A stretch of 56,906 nucleotides of DNA from an uncultured Subdoligranulum sp. (GCA_902496185.1 CABUZX010000008.1:1-56906), one strand, 5' to 3'. Shown: positions 1 through 8,197, numbered from the stretch's first letter. The notes: generated by a model not told the origin, from the sequence alone. Numbers and translations are program-made.

Positions 1-38
1 CTTGCCCTGTTAAAATTAACGTTAGTGGGCATTACCAT
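1..38 (-). CDS. possible start of a gene cut by the window edge
   Basis: An open frame starts at an ATG (38-36, second in-frame ATG at 32-30) and runs off the left edge. The visible peptide is only MVMPTNVNFNRA. It lies just after the stop of the preceding minus-strand gene, as expected for the next gene of the same transcript. There is no strong ribosome binding site and far too little protein to name. Confidence 0.3.
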   Translation of the reverse strand, partial: MVMPTNVNFNRA

Positions 39-49
39 TCCGTTTTCAA

Positions 50-325
50 TCAAGTTAAATCGCCTCCTTTGAATAATTTATTTTGCTTTACTACACTTTC
101 CCAAAACTGAGTACGCTTCTTTTCAATTTTGGCGTATTCTCGCTCGTCAATCATTTCGTTATCACGCATAATCTCTAACATCTTAAACGCGATAATTTTA
201 TTTAACACCTCCATATTTATTTTTGACTTGTCGATTTTCTCCACGTTTTGGGCTTTGTAGCAACCTTGATTTTCCACTTCATTATTTAATTTTTCTTCTC
301 TTAAATTTAATTCCTTATAATTCAA
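50..325 (-). CDS. small hypothetical protein of the mobile element
   Basis: A 91-residue charged protein with no family I recognise. The N-terminal half is Asn/Glu/Lys rich. The C-terminal half (about residues 38-75) contains a helix-forming stretch with IIAFKMLEIMRDNEMIDE, which resembles the short recruitment-type helices at the ends of many mobile-element proteins. The frame opens with TTG at 325, only two bases from a GGAG; the internal ATG at codon 38 is an alternative start. It is the third small gene downstream of the tnpV-type gene on the same strand, so it is probably cotranscribed with it. Confidence 0.5.
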   Translation of the reverse strand: MNYKELNLREEKLNNEVENQGCYKAQNVEKIDKSKINMEVLNKIIAFKMLEIMRDNEMIDEREYAKIEKKRTQFWESVVKQNKLFKGGDLT

Positions 326-346
326 TTCTCCTTAATTTTTATTTTA

Positions 347-394
347 TAGGGGGTTATCCGCACTTTTAACGGAAAGATAAGTACGGATGCCCTA
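347..394 (-). promoter_or_regulatory. stem-loop between two element genes
   Basis: The 137-base gap between the ribbon-helix-helix gene and the next gene holds an inverted repeat: arms 356-365 and 379-388 (one mismatch), extended by TAGGG 347-351 against CCCTA 390-394. Just upstream on the minus strand, a good AAGGAG precedes ATG ATT GCA TAG, a three-codon mini-ORF. This could be a small translated leader or an mRNA stability element. Its function is unknown. Confidence 0.4.
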
Positions 395-462
395 TGCAAT
401 CATTTTTCTCCTTATTAATTCCCGACATTACGGGTGTATTAAGCGCATAAAGCGTTCCGCTG

Positions 463-681
463 TTATTTGCTTTCTTCAAATTCTTTTCTTAGCGTTTGAT
501 ATCCTAATCTAATCAAATCTACTTTTGAAATTCTTTTTTGTTTTAAGAAAGCCATTATTTCATCGTGCTCTTTCACAGGAAGTCTCGTATTAAATTGCCT
601 TGTCGCTTGTTCGCGCTCTTCCTTATGCACGATTTCATACTTAATTCTTGCCTTTTGTTTTGGCGTTAATTGTTTTTCCAT
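463..681 (-). CDS. ribbon-helix-helix-like DNA-binding protein
   Basis: A 72-residue basic protein. The segment RQFNTRLPVKEHDEIMAFLK (about residues 28-47), followed by a second helix with a KVDLIRLGYQTL motif, fits the beta strand-helix-helix plan of ribbon-helix-helix (Arc/CopG/MobC-like) proteins. Such proteins usually repress their own operon or assist a relaxosome. It starts 12 bases after the tnpV-type stop, so the two are cotranscribed. It is a candidate ligand for the palindrome inside the upstream promoter at 1087-1115. The fold is inferred from pattern only. Confidence 0.55.
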   Translation of the reverse strand: MEKQLTPKQKARIKYEIVHKEEREQATRQFNTRLPVKEHDEIMAFLKQKRISKVDLIRLGYQTLRKEFEESK

Positions 682-693
682 TGTATTTTCTCC

Positions 694-1056
694 TTAAATA
701 TAAACGATTTCGCTTAAAATCTCTTCTTCAATCACTTGTTTCATCGCATTAATTCTTTTAACGTCTTCCAAGTAATTGCCCGTTCGGCGATACTGTTCGC
801 TTTTAGAAAGTTTATCCCACATAGTATCATACATTTCTTCCGCGGCTTTATCTACGCCGTGCAAATATTCAGGCAACTGCCCTGCCAAACTTAACAATTT
901 ACCGAAGTTATGCTCTTCAATATACTGTTTCGCAAGCGTTCCATACTTGCCGTAAACGTGCTTTTTAGGTTTAACCGCTTGTTGATAGATTTTTACTTCT
1001 TCCACAGTCAATCCTTCGTTTGCTTCCGCTTTTTTAATAATTTCTTCTACGTTCAT
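694..1056 (-). CDS. tnpV: TnpV-type transposon-encoded protein
   Basis: A 120-residue protein that resembles the TnpV family carried by clostridial transposons. Family-like features are the KYGTLAKQYIEEH motif (about residues 34-46), a central Leu-rich segment and a C-terminal end in EEILSEIVYI. The family's function is not known. I start it at the ATG at 1056, preceded by GGGAGGG, rather than at an in-frame ATG at 1104, which lies between the -35 and -10 boxes of the promoter. It is the first gene of a small minus-strand operon. Confidence 0.7.
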   Translation of the reverse strand: MNVEEIIKKAEANEGLTVEEVKIYQQAVKPKKHVYGKYGTLAKQYIEEHNFGKLLSLAGQLPEYLHGVDKAAEEMYDTMWDKLSKSEQYRRTGNYLEDVKRINAMKQVIEEEILSEIVYI

Positions 1057-1086
1057 AAAACCCTCCCTTAAATTTATTGTAGCAAC

Positions 1087-1115
1087 ATTATACCGTGATA
1101 TCACGAGATAGTCAA
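1087..1115 (-). promoter_or_regulatory. sigma-A promoter with palindromic operator (tnpV operon)
   Basis: On the minus strand TTGACT (1115-1110) and TATAAT (1092-1087) are separated by 17 bases, close to consensus. The spacer contains the perfect 12-base palindrome CGTGATATCACG (1094-1105), an ideal site for a repressor that blocks polymerase. The ribbon-helix-helix protein in the operon or an element regulator could bind it; that is inference. Confidence 0.8.
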
Positions 1116-1145
1116 GCTATTTCATATCTGTATGAGAAAATTCTT

Positions 1146-1790
1146 TTAACCAAATATCACTATTGCAAGTGCGATGGTTTGCGCAATCGCTAGCACGGGT
1201 GAAAGCCAAAACATAAACTTTCTAAATCCGCTTTCAAAACGGATACCGTCTTCTACCTTTTCGATTTCCTTTTTCGCTTTATTAACCTCGCTCATCATCT
1301 TACCGGCACTTTCATTTACAGCGATTACGGCGTTATCTGCCATTTTAGTAATGCTTTGCTTCATCACTCTTACCGCTTCGTCAGTCGCCTTTGCCGTAGC
1401 TGTACTTACTTGGCGCTCGATGTCCGTTACCGTTTCCGATATCTTCCCCAGCGTTTGATTGAGGCTCTTCGACAACTGGTTGTTGCTCTCTTTCACTTCT
1501 TTCGAGAGCAGCCAAACGTCTGCTTTCAGCTCGTTCACGAGCTTTTTGTTGCTCCATTCTAAGTTCTTCACTTGCTGCGTCTGTTCCGCGATTCGCACAT
1601 TTTGCGTCAAAATCAAGTCGTTGCATTGCTCTCTCGATGTCGCCAATGCTTGCAAAAACATTGCCTCGCGCGCTTCTGCTGTTAATCTTTTTGCTTCTTC
1701 TTGTAAATCCAATATCGCTGGATTTCTTGAAATATCCACCGGTTGGTCCTCGATTATGGGCTGAGGATATTCGCCCGTTATTTTGTTCAT
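1146..1790 (-). CDS. MobB-like coiled-coil membrane protein overlapping the relaxase gene
   Basis: A 214-residue protein from the ATG at 1790 (a TTG lies one codon upstream). It has a long helical, coiled-coil-like body and a single C-terminal hydrophobic segment (FWLSPVLAIAQTIALAIVIF) ending at the last residues. About 410 bases overlap the 3' part of the relaxase gene in another frame of the same strand. This arrangement matches MobB-type accessory proteins, which overlap mobA, are membrane-bound and help present the relaxosome to a conjugative pore. Sequence identity with known MobB is not demonstrated here. Confidence 0.6.
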   Translation of the reverse strand: MNKITGEYPQPIIEDQPVDISRNPAILDLQEEAKRLTAEAREAMFLQALATSREQCNDLILTQNVRIAEQTQQVKNLEWSNKKLVNELKADVWLLSKEVKESNNQLSKSLNQTLGKISETVTDIERQVSTATAKATDEAVRVMKQSITKMADNAVIAVNESAGKMMSEVNKAKKEIEKVEDGIRFESGFRKFMFWLSPVLAIAQTIALAIVIFG

Positions 1791-2526
1791 CAATTTTCCT
1801 TAAAATCTCCTTTTTTGTATAATTTGTTCCGAGCTTTTCCCCTCGGATAGGGTTTTGTTTTTCGGGATGCAAATAGGAATAATCCTTTCCATCCCTTGTG
1901 ATTTTTACGCCGTAACACTTTTCAAGATATTCCTTGAACTTGTCGGGCGTAGTAGAATTTTTAATCGCTTCTGCAATTACTTCTCTCAGTTCTTCTTTCC
2001 AACTCGTACCGCCTTTTAGCATAATCTTCTTTTCAACTGCCGTTCTGCTGTTTTTACCACGCTTTCTAAAATCCGTTTCGGTAAACCCGTATTTCTTCCC
2101 TATCCTATTCGCTTCGTCTTTCATCTTCACGTAATCTTGCTTACTGAATTGTAGTTTCTTCCCCGTTATCGGGTCTACTGCATTTATAATGATATGGCTA
2201 TGTACCGTTTGCGTGTCCGTGTGGGTAGCGATTACGCACTCGTAGTCTTTGAATAATTTTGCAACAAGTTCTTCGGCGTAGGCGTGAGCTCTTTCAGGTG
2301 AAACGTTATCTTGGCGCGCGCACGATAATTTACAATGATAATATTTTCTTTCATCGAATTTATCTCCTTTGCCAAACCTGTTTGCCGTTTCATCAAACTG
2401 CTTAGCGTAGTCCTCGTCTTCAAAAAGATTTCTAACCGACACTATCTTTGCTTTCTTTTCGTCGGTGATATACGCGATACCGTTTTTCGGTTTTGCTTTG
2501 CTTGCACTACACTTAAAAAGTGGCAT
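1381..2526 (-). CDS. mobA: MOBP-type relaxase
   Basis: The relaxase nicks and covalently holds the transferred strand at oriT. The 381-residue protein has the relaxase core in its first 200 residues: Y19 in an NGIAYIT motif is the likely nucleophile, and the metal-binding three-histidine motif THTDTQTVHSHIIIN is at about 101-115 (H102, H109, H111). The tail is Arg/Glu rich. I start at the ATG at 2526, which overlaps the mobC stop as TAATG; an in-frame ATG at 2586 would add 20 residues that lie inside mobC. The 3' end overlaps the MobB-like gene. No conjugation pore genes are visible, so the element is probably mobilizable rather than self-transmissible. Confidence 0.9.
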   Translation of the reverse strand: MPLFKCSASKAKPKNGIAYITDEKKAKIVSVRNLFEDEDYAKQFDETANRFGKGDKFDERKYYHCKLSCARQDNVSPERAHAYAEELVAKLFKDYECVIATHTDTQTVHSHIIINAVDPITGKKLQFSKQDYVKMKDEANRIGKKYGFTETDFRKRGKNSRTAVEKKIMLKGGTSWKEELREVIAEAIKNSTTPDKFKEYLEKCYGVKITRDGKDYSYLHPEKQNPIRGEKLGTNYTKKEILRKIDEQNNGRISSAHNRGPTGGYFKKSSDIGFTRRSKKINSRSARGNVFASIGDIERAMQRLDFDAKCANRGTDAASEELRMEQQKARERAESRRLAALERSEREQQPVVEEPQSNAGEDIGNGNGHRAPSKYSYGKGD

Positions 2527-2843
2527 TATCCACCTCCGATTGCAATAGATATTTTGCGGTATAGTTCTTTCAAGCTTTTGATGCACGTTTTTATTTCTTC
2601 TTCCGTAGCCAAGCCGTTATAACTGTTTCTAACGACTTGGTTTAGGTTGTTACCTTGCCGTTTCAGTTCGGCTAAAATCTCGCCACTATTTTCTATCACG
2701 GTAATCGGCTTGTCGGTAATTGACCGAATTACAAAGTCCGTTATCGTCAGTCCACTTTTTGCTATTGCGCTATCTATTAAATTTTTCTCTTGTTCGCTTG
2801 CCCTAAAATTGTAGGCAAATGGTCTTGTTCTCCTTCCTATAAT
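2526..2843 (-). CDS. mobC: MobC-type mobilization protein with a non-canonical start codon
   Basis: An uninterrupted frame of about 105 codons upstream of mobA has a MobC-like sequence. A basic RRTRPFAYNFRASEQEKNLI N-terminus is followed by a ribbon-helix-helix-like middle and the NLNQVVR motif typical of MobC. No ATG, GTG or TTG lies near the start. A strong AAAGGAGG is followed by ATT (4 bases after GGAGG) and then ATA (7 bases after), so translation probably begins at one of these. The stop overlaps the relaxase start (TAATG), implying translational coupling. MobC proteins bind oriT and open the nic region for the relaxase. Confidence 0.8.
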   Translation of the reverse strand: MIGRRTRPFAYNFRASEQEKNLIDSAIAKSGLTITDFVIRSITDKPITVIENSGEILAELKRQGNNLNQVVRNSYNGLATEEEIKTCIKSLKELYRKISIAIGGG

Positions 2844-2877
2844 TTCTCCTCCTTTTATTTTTTTGTTATTTGGGGTA

Positions 2878-2943
2878 TTAGGGGTTTCCCCTAACGAGGC
2901 GATTTGAAAAATCGTGTATTTGGCAAGACAAATACGTTCCTCG
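2878..2943. other. candidate oriT: hairpin plus three-way-junction fold
   Basis: The gene-free stretch 2844-3279 upstream of mobC holds stacked inverted repeats. A hairpin TTAGGGG/CCCCTAA (2878-2894) is followed by CGAGG 2895-2899 pairing CCTCG 2939-2943. This encloses two further hairpins: CGATTT/AAATCG (2900-2914) and GTATTTG/CAAATAC (2916-2935). A further perfect 8-bp repeat lies at 2972-2979/2991-2998. Position next to mobC-mobA and the density of structure suggest oriT. The nic site is not identified, and a structured RNA is an alternative. Confidence 0.5.
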
Positions 2944-3113
2944 CTATAACGTCAAAGCAAAGCCTTTTAACAACGCCGACATAAAATATATCGGCGTTCT
3001 CTTTCGGCTTCCTTTTCCTTCTTCCCAAAAAATCTTTATTTTATAAATCTTTTTCGGGAGCCCTGTTCACCAACCTTTATACCCATATATTAAATTGTAT
3101 TTTTGGACGTAGA

Positions 3114-3146
3114 AAAAGCCCGACAGTTTAGCACTGTCGAGCTTTC
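3114..3146 (-). terminator. intrinsic terminator after the RNA polymerase-like gene
   Basis: Complementary arms CGACAGT and ACTGTCG are extended outward by AAAGC/GCTTT with one mismatch. On the minus strand the hairpin is followed by a short T-run (GGCTTTTTC). It lies about 130 bases beyond the end of the 849-residue gene. Nothing else is seen in 3147-3279 apart from a small CCCTTT/AAAGGG repeat at about 3216-3232. Confidence 0.6.
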
Positions 3147-3279
3147 ATTTCCACGCTTTGGGGAAACGGGTTCTATTACGCCGATTACTCATTTTTAATT
3201 TTTGGCAAGCCCTTCCCTTTCGTAGAAAGGGAAAAAACCAATTTGAAAGTAGTGTTTTATAAACATACTCTTTCACTTT

Positions 3280-5829
3280 TTACCATATTCTTGCGAATTG
3301 CTTGCCATAAACGGTGAACTCTCCACCTTCTTTTTCCGCAACACATCCTATAGGAAGAGCTCTTTCGCGCGAAAATTCCTTAAATGCGGGAGACGTTACG
3401 ATAGGTGCATATATTCTCCAATCGGAAGGGCTATTCTTTTCGTAATGCTTTACTACAAAGATAAGGACATTTTCACTCGTTAACCACTTGGAGACCTGCT
3501 TATCTCTATCGGCTTTTTCTTCCATTATCTTTTCGTAAATAAGTTCCTTTTCTTGGTCATCCGCCACGCGGAGCTCCATATACAATCGACTAATCCTCTT
3601 TTTAGATTCATCACATATCTCAATAATTTTATCCCTATGCCGATAGTCGGTAGCATTGTCGGAGGTCGTCTTATATCCAATTACCCAAGATATAGGCGTA
3701 TAATCCACCTTTTTCTTTTTGCCTTTTTGGAAGTTAAACTTTTTAACCGCTTGATAGATATAATCCATCGCCGTATCGTATAACTCGTATTCGTTGTCCT
3801 TGCCCTTTTCATCTATCTCCTTAAAGAAAATAGGTGCAGGACGATTATACTTTTTACGCAACGCGGAAAGTTCTTTTCCAACGTTTACGTTATCGTAAGC
3901 GCGCTTTGCTTTGTCTATTTCCAAACCCGATAAAACGGCAAGTTTGCAAACGTCGTTATAAATCTCTAAGATTTCCTCTATGGGCGCGCCGTGATGGATT
4001 TCGTTCCATATAATACTGTTTAACTTTTGCGAAAGGTTTACTATCTCGCCTATTTTATTCTCACTCGTATCGTGGTCAAGCTCGGCAAGAGTTTGACCGT
4101 TTTTACTCATCGACGGAATACCACAAACAGGCACTTTGAAATATTCTTTATGTTTCTCGGCGGTTTCTACTAAGAGTTTATCGTCCGTTACAAGCATAGC
4201 ATCCGAATCGTAATCACAACCGTTTAATCGCTGTTGAATATTCTCTCCAATAGCGTTTACGCACACGATATTTTTACCCAAATTAAAGTAGTTCCAAATA
4301 TCGCCGTCAAGATTATTTTCCACGCAATAAAGATTGCCCATCGTGATATGTGGTGAACGCGCGCAAAGAAGTTTTTCACCATTTGCAAAGCGTTTAGAAT
4401 ATATTTGCCCTTTCTTTAATTCGCTTGTTATCTTTTCGCCTGCTATGTATTTCAAAAGTTCAGGTCCGTTACCAAACAACGTTGCGTTTGTGCCGTTTAG
4501 AAGAATATGTCCTCGTCGCAAATTACTTTTAAGTCCGCTTACTACGTCGTCCCTGAAATTAGCATACAACGCAGTATAATCAAACGTTGTACAATAAAGA
4601 AGCAATCTAAAAATGACTTCCGCGCGTTCAGCAAGCCCGTCGGGAATTTTCTTTTCTTCTCCGTCCTTTTCCCTTACGTAAGCATCGGTAAAATGATAGC
4701 GCATAAACTCCACGTCGTTGCGGATAAGCGTGATATAATCAAAACTCGGCTTTAATAATTCTTCCGCTTGTGCCTTATCAAATCCCAACGTATTGAGAAG
4801 TTGATAACTGCTTTGCACCATATCGCCGTGAAAAAATCTCGTGCCTTTATCCCATTTCACCACACCGAAAGTATTATCTACGTTTTCTATCCACTTGCGA
4901 ATATTCTTTTCAGTAAGTCCACCTGCAAACTTAAGATATTTCAAACTGTTGGGCGTAGTTACCATTACAATTTGGCTAATATCAGTTGCAAAAGTAAATC
5001 CCCTTTTCTTTATGTCATCAAGGGTAATATTTTTATCTTTTATCCATTTTTGAAGTTTGGTTCTAAAAGCGCAAGACTTAAAGAACTTGTTACGAAGAAG
5101 TAACATATGCTTGTCCGCATAGCCGTTTTCAAACACGCTCTCATCCAAAAGACACTCGCCGTCCCAAATATCGTTTGTGATTTCTGTTTGCTTTTGCTCG
5201 GCTACAAGTTTGCTATCCTTAAGTTCTACGGATATTACTTCTTCCGTAAATACGCTTTTATAATCGGGAACGAAAAGTATTCCGTCAAGTGGTATATTAA
5301 CTGTTCCTTTAATACTGCTAAGCGACAACGCCTTATACGATTCCCACGAAGCAAGGTCAGTTTGCGCTTTCAAGCAGCAACTACTCCATTTATCCATTGC
5401 TTTATATAAACGCTCGTCAATAAAAAGGCATTTACCCTCTCTTGAACTGCCTGCGCTTCTCTTATATCTTACGTAGTGAACACCGTCTAAATAAAAACCG
5501 CTTTCGTAAAAATGTGCGCGCAAGTCTTTAATTTTTACAGGCTTGCCGTTTTCGGGCTTGTACGTATAGTTAAATTTTAAGTTAATTATGACAGGAGTAT
5601 ATTCGTTTTCGCTCTTATCTTGAAATGAAAACTTTTTACGACAAACGCGCTTATACGCCTTTTCAAGTTCAATTAAATCAAGCGAATTATCTAAATAGAT
5701 TTTGAACAAACGAAAATAGGCGTCGCTTTTACTTTCGGGCATTTTATACCCAACGCTAACGCCGTTTTCTTGCTCGTGCCGATAAATATCCGCCGCTTCA
5801 ATTGAAATAATTCTATACCCTTGTTTCAT
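3280..5829 (-). CDS. predicted single-chain double-psi beta-barrel RNA polymerase (YonO/QDE-1-like)
   Basis: This 849-residue protein has the active-site signature of multi-subunit-type RNA polymerases on one chain. At 491-494 RSPH matches the conserved Arg-x-Pro before the catalytic loop of beta-prime. At 536-545 NGCDYDSDAM matches NADFDGDQM, with D539, D541 and D543 as likely magnesium ligands. Earlier, a WDGECL motif (222-227) and RNKFFK (246-251) resemble the DG and Lys motifs of the first barrel in YonO and eukaryotic RNA-dependent RNA polymerases. A helical stretch with SYQLLNTLGF (341-350) also fits that group. Known relatives transcribe phage DNA (YonO) or copy RNA (QDE-1); the template here is unknown. 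It follows hamB by 114 bases on the same strand, and its start ATG (5829) has an AAGGA upstream. Confidence 0.7.
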   Translation of the reverse strand: MKQGYRIISIEAADIYRHEQENGVSVGYKMPESKSDAYFRLFKIYLDNSLDLIELEKAYKRVCRKKFSFQDKSENEYTPVIINLKFNYTYKPENGKPVKIKDLRAHFYESGFYLDGVHYVRYKRSAGSSREGKCLFIDERLYKAMDKWSSCCLKAQTDLASWESYKALSLSSIKGTVNIPLDGILFVPDYKSVFTEEVISVELKDSKLVAEQKQTEITNDIWDGECLLDESVFENGYADKHMLLLRNKFFKSCAFRTKLQKWIKDKNITLDDIKKRGFTFATDISQIVMVTTPNSLKYLKFAGGLTEKNIRKWIENVDNTFGVVKWDKGTRFFHGDMVQSSYQLLNTLGFDKAQAEELLKPSFDYITLIRNDVEFMRYHFTDAYVREKDGEEKKIPDGLAERAEVIFRLLLYCTTFDYTALYANFRDDVVSGLKSNLRRGHILLNGTNATLFGNGPELLKYIAGEKITSELKKGQIYSKRFANGEKLLCARSPHITMGNLYCVENNLDGDIWNYFNLGKNIVCVNAIGENIQQRLNGCDYDSDAMLVTDDKLLVETAEKHKEYFKVPVCGIPSMSKNGQTLAELDHDTSENKIGEIVNLSQKLNSIIWNEIHHGAPIEEILEIYNDVCKLAVLSGLEIDKAKRAYDNVNVGKELSALRKKYNRPAPIFFKEIDEKGKDNEYELYDTAMDYIYQAVKKFNFQKGKKKKVDYTPISWVIGYKTTSDNATDYRHRDKIIEICDESKKRISRLYMELRVADDQEKELIYEKIMEEKADRDKQVSKWLTSENVLIFVVKHYEKNSPSDWRIYAPIVTSPAFKEFSRERALPIGCVAEKEGGEFTVYGKQFARIW

Positions 5830-5872
5830 TTCATCTAGTCCTTCTATTGCCTTTTTGAGCTAAAAGGTTGCG

Positions 5873-5902
5873 CCACAATATTGGCATTGTAAAAAATTGT
5901 GG
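5873..5902. promoter_or_regulatory. inverted repeat before the polymerase-like gene
   Basis: CCACAAT (5873-5879) and ATTGTGG (5896-5902) form a 7-bp inverted repeat with a 16-base loop in the gap between hamB and the polymerase-like gene. It has no T-run, so it is a weak terminator at best; an operator or mRNA hairpin is equally possible. Confidence 0.35.
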
Positions 5903-5943
5903 GCTATCATAAATAATACGTTACTATCCTTATATAATTAATC

Positions 5944-8190
5944 TTATAAAATAGTTCTTTGCAATATTTCAAGCTCATATTTCTTTAAGACTTTTTCAAA
6001 TAACGAGATATTATTTTTAATATAATCAAAAAGGTCATCTTCAGAAAGAGTATCTAAGTTTAATTTAGCTCCTCCCAAAACACGCTGAACAATCTCCACT
6101 GCATTTTGCGGAATCCCATATTCTAATAAAATTCTTAATGAAGGCTGAATAAAACTATTTTCAACCATCTCCGCTACATAAGAATAATCTCCAGAAATTT
6201 TTCCATGTTTCTTGCAAACATACTTTTGTAAAGAATCAACAACGTTTAACCATTTAGGAGCTCTATATTGCTGCCAATTCTTTTGAAATGCGAATAATTT
6301 CTCTATTACATTATCAATTTTAATTTGAGATTCCTCAGGAAAAGCCTTATAAATTTCCCCAATAGATGAATACGCAAAATTTTTCTTTTGAGCTAAATCT
6401 TTTAAATAATAATTAATATCGTTTTCTATCATTTGGCCAATAGAATTACCATAACACACACTAACAATTTTATTGCGAACCCAATCCTTCTGTCCAAATG
6501 ATTGGCGCTCACTTTGAGTAGATAGGTTTTCCCAACATAAATCTAAAATGTAGTTTATGTGTTTATGTAAATATCGGTCAGGTTGATTCCAATATATTAA
6601 ATCATATCCGCTTGGCGTAACAATATCTTTTTCTAATTGATTTAATATATTTATCTGCCCTTCAATAGAAACTGCATTTCTTTTCAAAATAGACTGCAAG
6701 TCCCCATCCAATGACTTAAATTCATTATATCTTTTTTTATTATCATTAATATCTTTAACTCTATCTTCATCCAAATTAACCAAAACTTCACTATCTATAG
6801 GATTTTGATCTATAAGAGGAATATCAACATCTACCCTCTCTTTTTCTGGTGGTTTTTTGAGATTAATAATTCTACCAACAAAGTGTTCCATCAAGCGCCC
6901 TGCTCGACCTCTTATGTTAGCATAATCGAAATAATCCACTTGTCTTTTTCCTATATAATTATCGTAAAACACAACATTCTTTGCCGATGTATTCACCCCT
7001 TCAATTATTGTGTTTGTGCAAAATAAGTACATCAATCTTTTTTCATTAAAATAGCGAATTGTTGATGTTGTTATATGTTTTGGCATTGCACCGTCATGTA
7101 CACCAATCTTTAAACTTAAACACTTAGTTAAAGACCACCCCCAACTAATATTTGAATCAATCCACTCTATTAAAGGCAGCTTAGAAAACTCACTGTCGTT
7201 CTTACTTTCTAAATGTTTGCAATATGAAAAAGCTAATTTACGCGCTGTAGCAGGAGACGAACAAAAAATTAGTGTTTGCTCATCCATCTCATCAAGAAGC
7301 TTAAATAAGTCTTCTTCTTCGACTTTATTACCTACTCTAACCGTTACATTTTCAAATTTATTTACGGTTTCAGTTGAAACTAATGAGTAATTTGTTTGAT
7401 AAAAAATAGCATTATATTTAGCTAAAAAATCTTCTGACACCTTATCTATGTTGGGACCCAATAAATAAAATTGACAGTTTTTATTCTTCATGATTTTTAA
7501 AAAAGCATTGTTTAATACATTACTTCTATTATCACCTCTTAAATTACTCAATTTGTAAAACTCGTCCAAAACTAGAAAATCTATCGTTGGAAGATTTTCA
7601 TACTCCAAAATTCTTTCAGCGGTTAGAAGGAAAATATTTTTCTTCTCTGCGCTATACTCTTGAGAGGTTCGAACTATTATTTTATATTCATCTCGATATT
7701 TTGAAAGTTTTTGCCTAGTTTCATCCAATAATGCTAATGTCGGTTGAATAATCACAATATTGTTGTACTTTTTACTTGCAACAATTTCCTCAATTAATAA
7801 GCTTTTACCAAAACTTGTTGGTGCGCTAGCCACAACATTTTTTCCACTAAAAATCAACTCGGATAATTCCTTTTGGCCGTCATGAAAATACTTATTAAGA
7901 GCTCTTGAATAATGAGTTTCTTTTCTCAACCCATATCCTAAATCCGAAGAATTAAAACCAATTTTGTTTATATATGGATAAAACCCTGCACTTTCAATCA
8001 AGTCACCCCAAATTTCTTGAGTATCTCGTGAAATATTTTCCCAATTATCTAGTACTTGAATAATTATCTGTAAGGCCTCGTCTCTTTCAGTAGGCGAAAT
8101 AAGCCTTTCGGAAACCCTTTGTGCCAATAAAAAACTTTCATCGCTTGATATTGCCTCTTTAGATTTTAACTTATTAACTATTCCTATCAT
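5944..8190 (-). CDS. hamB: Hachiman defence helicase HamB
   Basis: A superfamily 2 helicase, the DNA-sensing partner of the HamA nuclease in Hachiman anti-phage defence. Visible motifs, numbered from an upstream ATG at 8229, are Walker A SAPTSFGKS (about 135-143), Walker B LDEFYKL (about 221-227) and motif VI NIRGRAGRL. The alpha-helical C-terminus has no family I can name. I favour the ATG at 8190 (748 residues): it is preceded by GAGG at good spacing and avoids most of the overlap with hamA. The ATG at 8229 has no ribosome binding site. It lies directly behind hamA in the same transcript. Confidence 0.85.
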   Translation of the reverse strand: MIGIVNKLKSKEAISSDESFLLAQRVSERLISPTERDEALQIIIQVLDNWENISRDTQEIWGDLIESAGFYPYINKIGFNSSDLGYGLRKETHYSRALNKYFHDGQKELSELIFSGKNVVASAPTSFGKSLLIEEIVASKKYNNIVIIQPTLALLDETRQKLSKYRDEYKIIVRTSQEYSAEKKNIFLLTAERILEYENLPTIDFLVLDEFYKLSNLRGDNRSNVLNNAFLKIMKNKNCQFYLLGPNIDKVSEDFLAKYNAIFYQTNYSLVSTETVNKFENVTVRVGNKVEEEDLFKLLDEMDEQTLIFCSSPATARKLAFSYCKHLESKNDSEFSKLPLIEWIDSNISWGWSLTKCLSLKIGVHDGAMPKHITTSTIRYFNEKRLMYLFCTNTIIEGVNTSAKNVVFYDNYIGKRQVDYFDYANIRGRAGRLMEHFVGRIINLKKPPEKERVDVDIPLIDQNPIDSEVLVNLDEDRVKDINDNKKRYNEFKSLDGDLQSILKRNAVSIEGQINILNQLEKDIVTPSGYDLIYWNQPDRYLHKHINYILDLCWENLSTQSERQSFGQKDWVRNKIVSVCYGNSIGQMIENDINYYLKDLAQKKNFAYSSIGEIYKAFPEESQIKIDNVIEKLFAFQKNWQQYRAPKWLNVVDSLQKYVCKKHGKISGDYSYVAEMVENSFIQPSLRILLEYGIPQNAVEIVQRVLGGAKLNLDTLSEDDLFDYIKNNISLFEKVLKKYELEILQRTIL

Positions 8191-8197
8191 TATCGCC

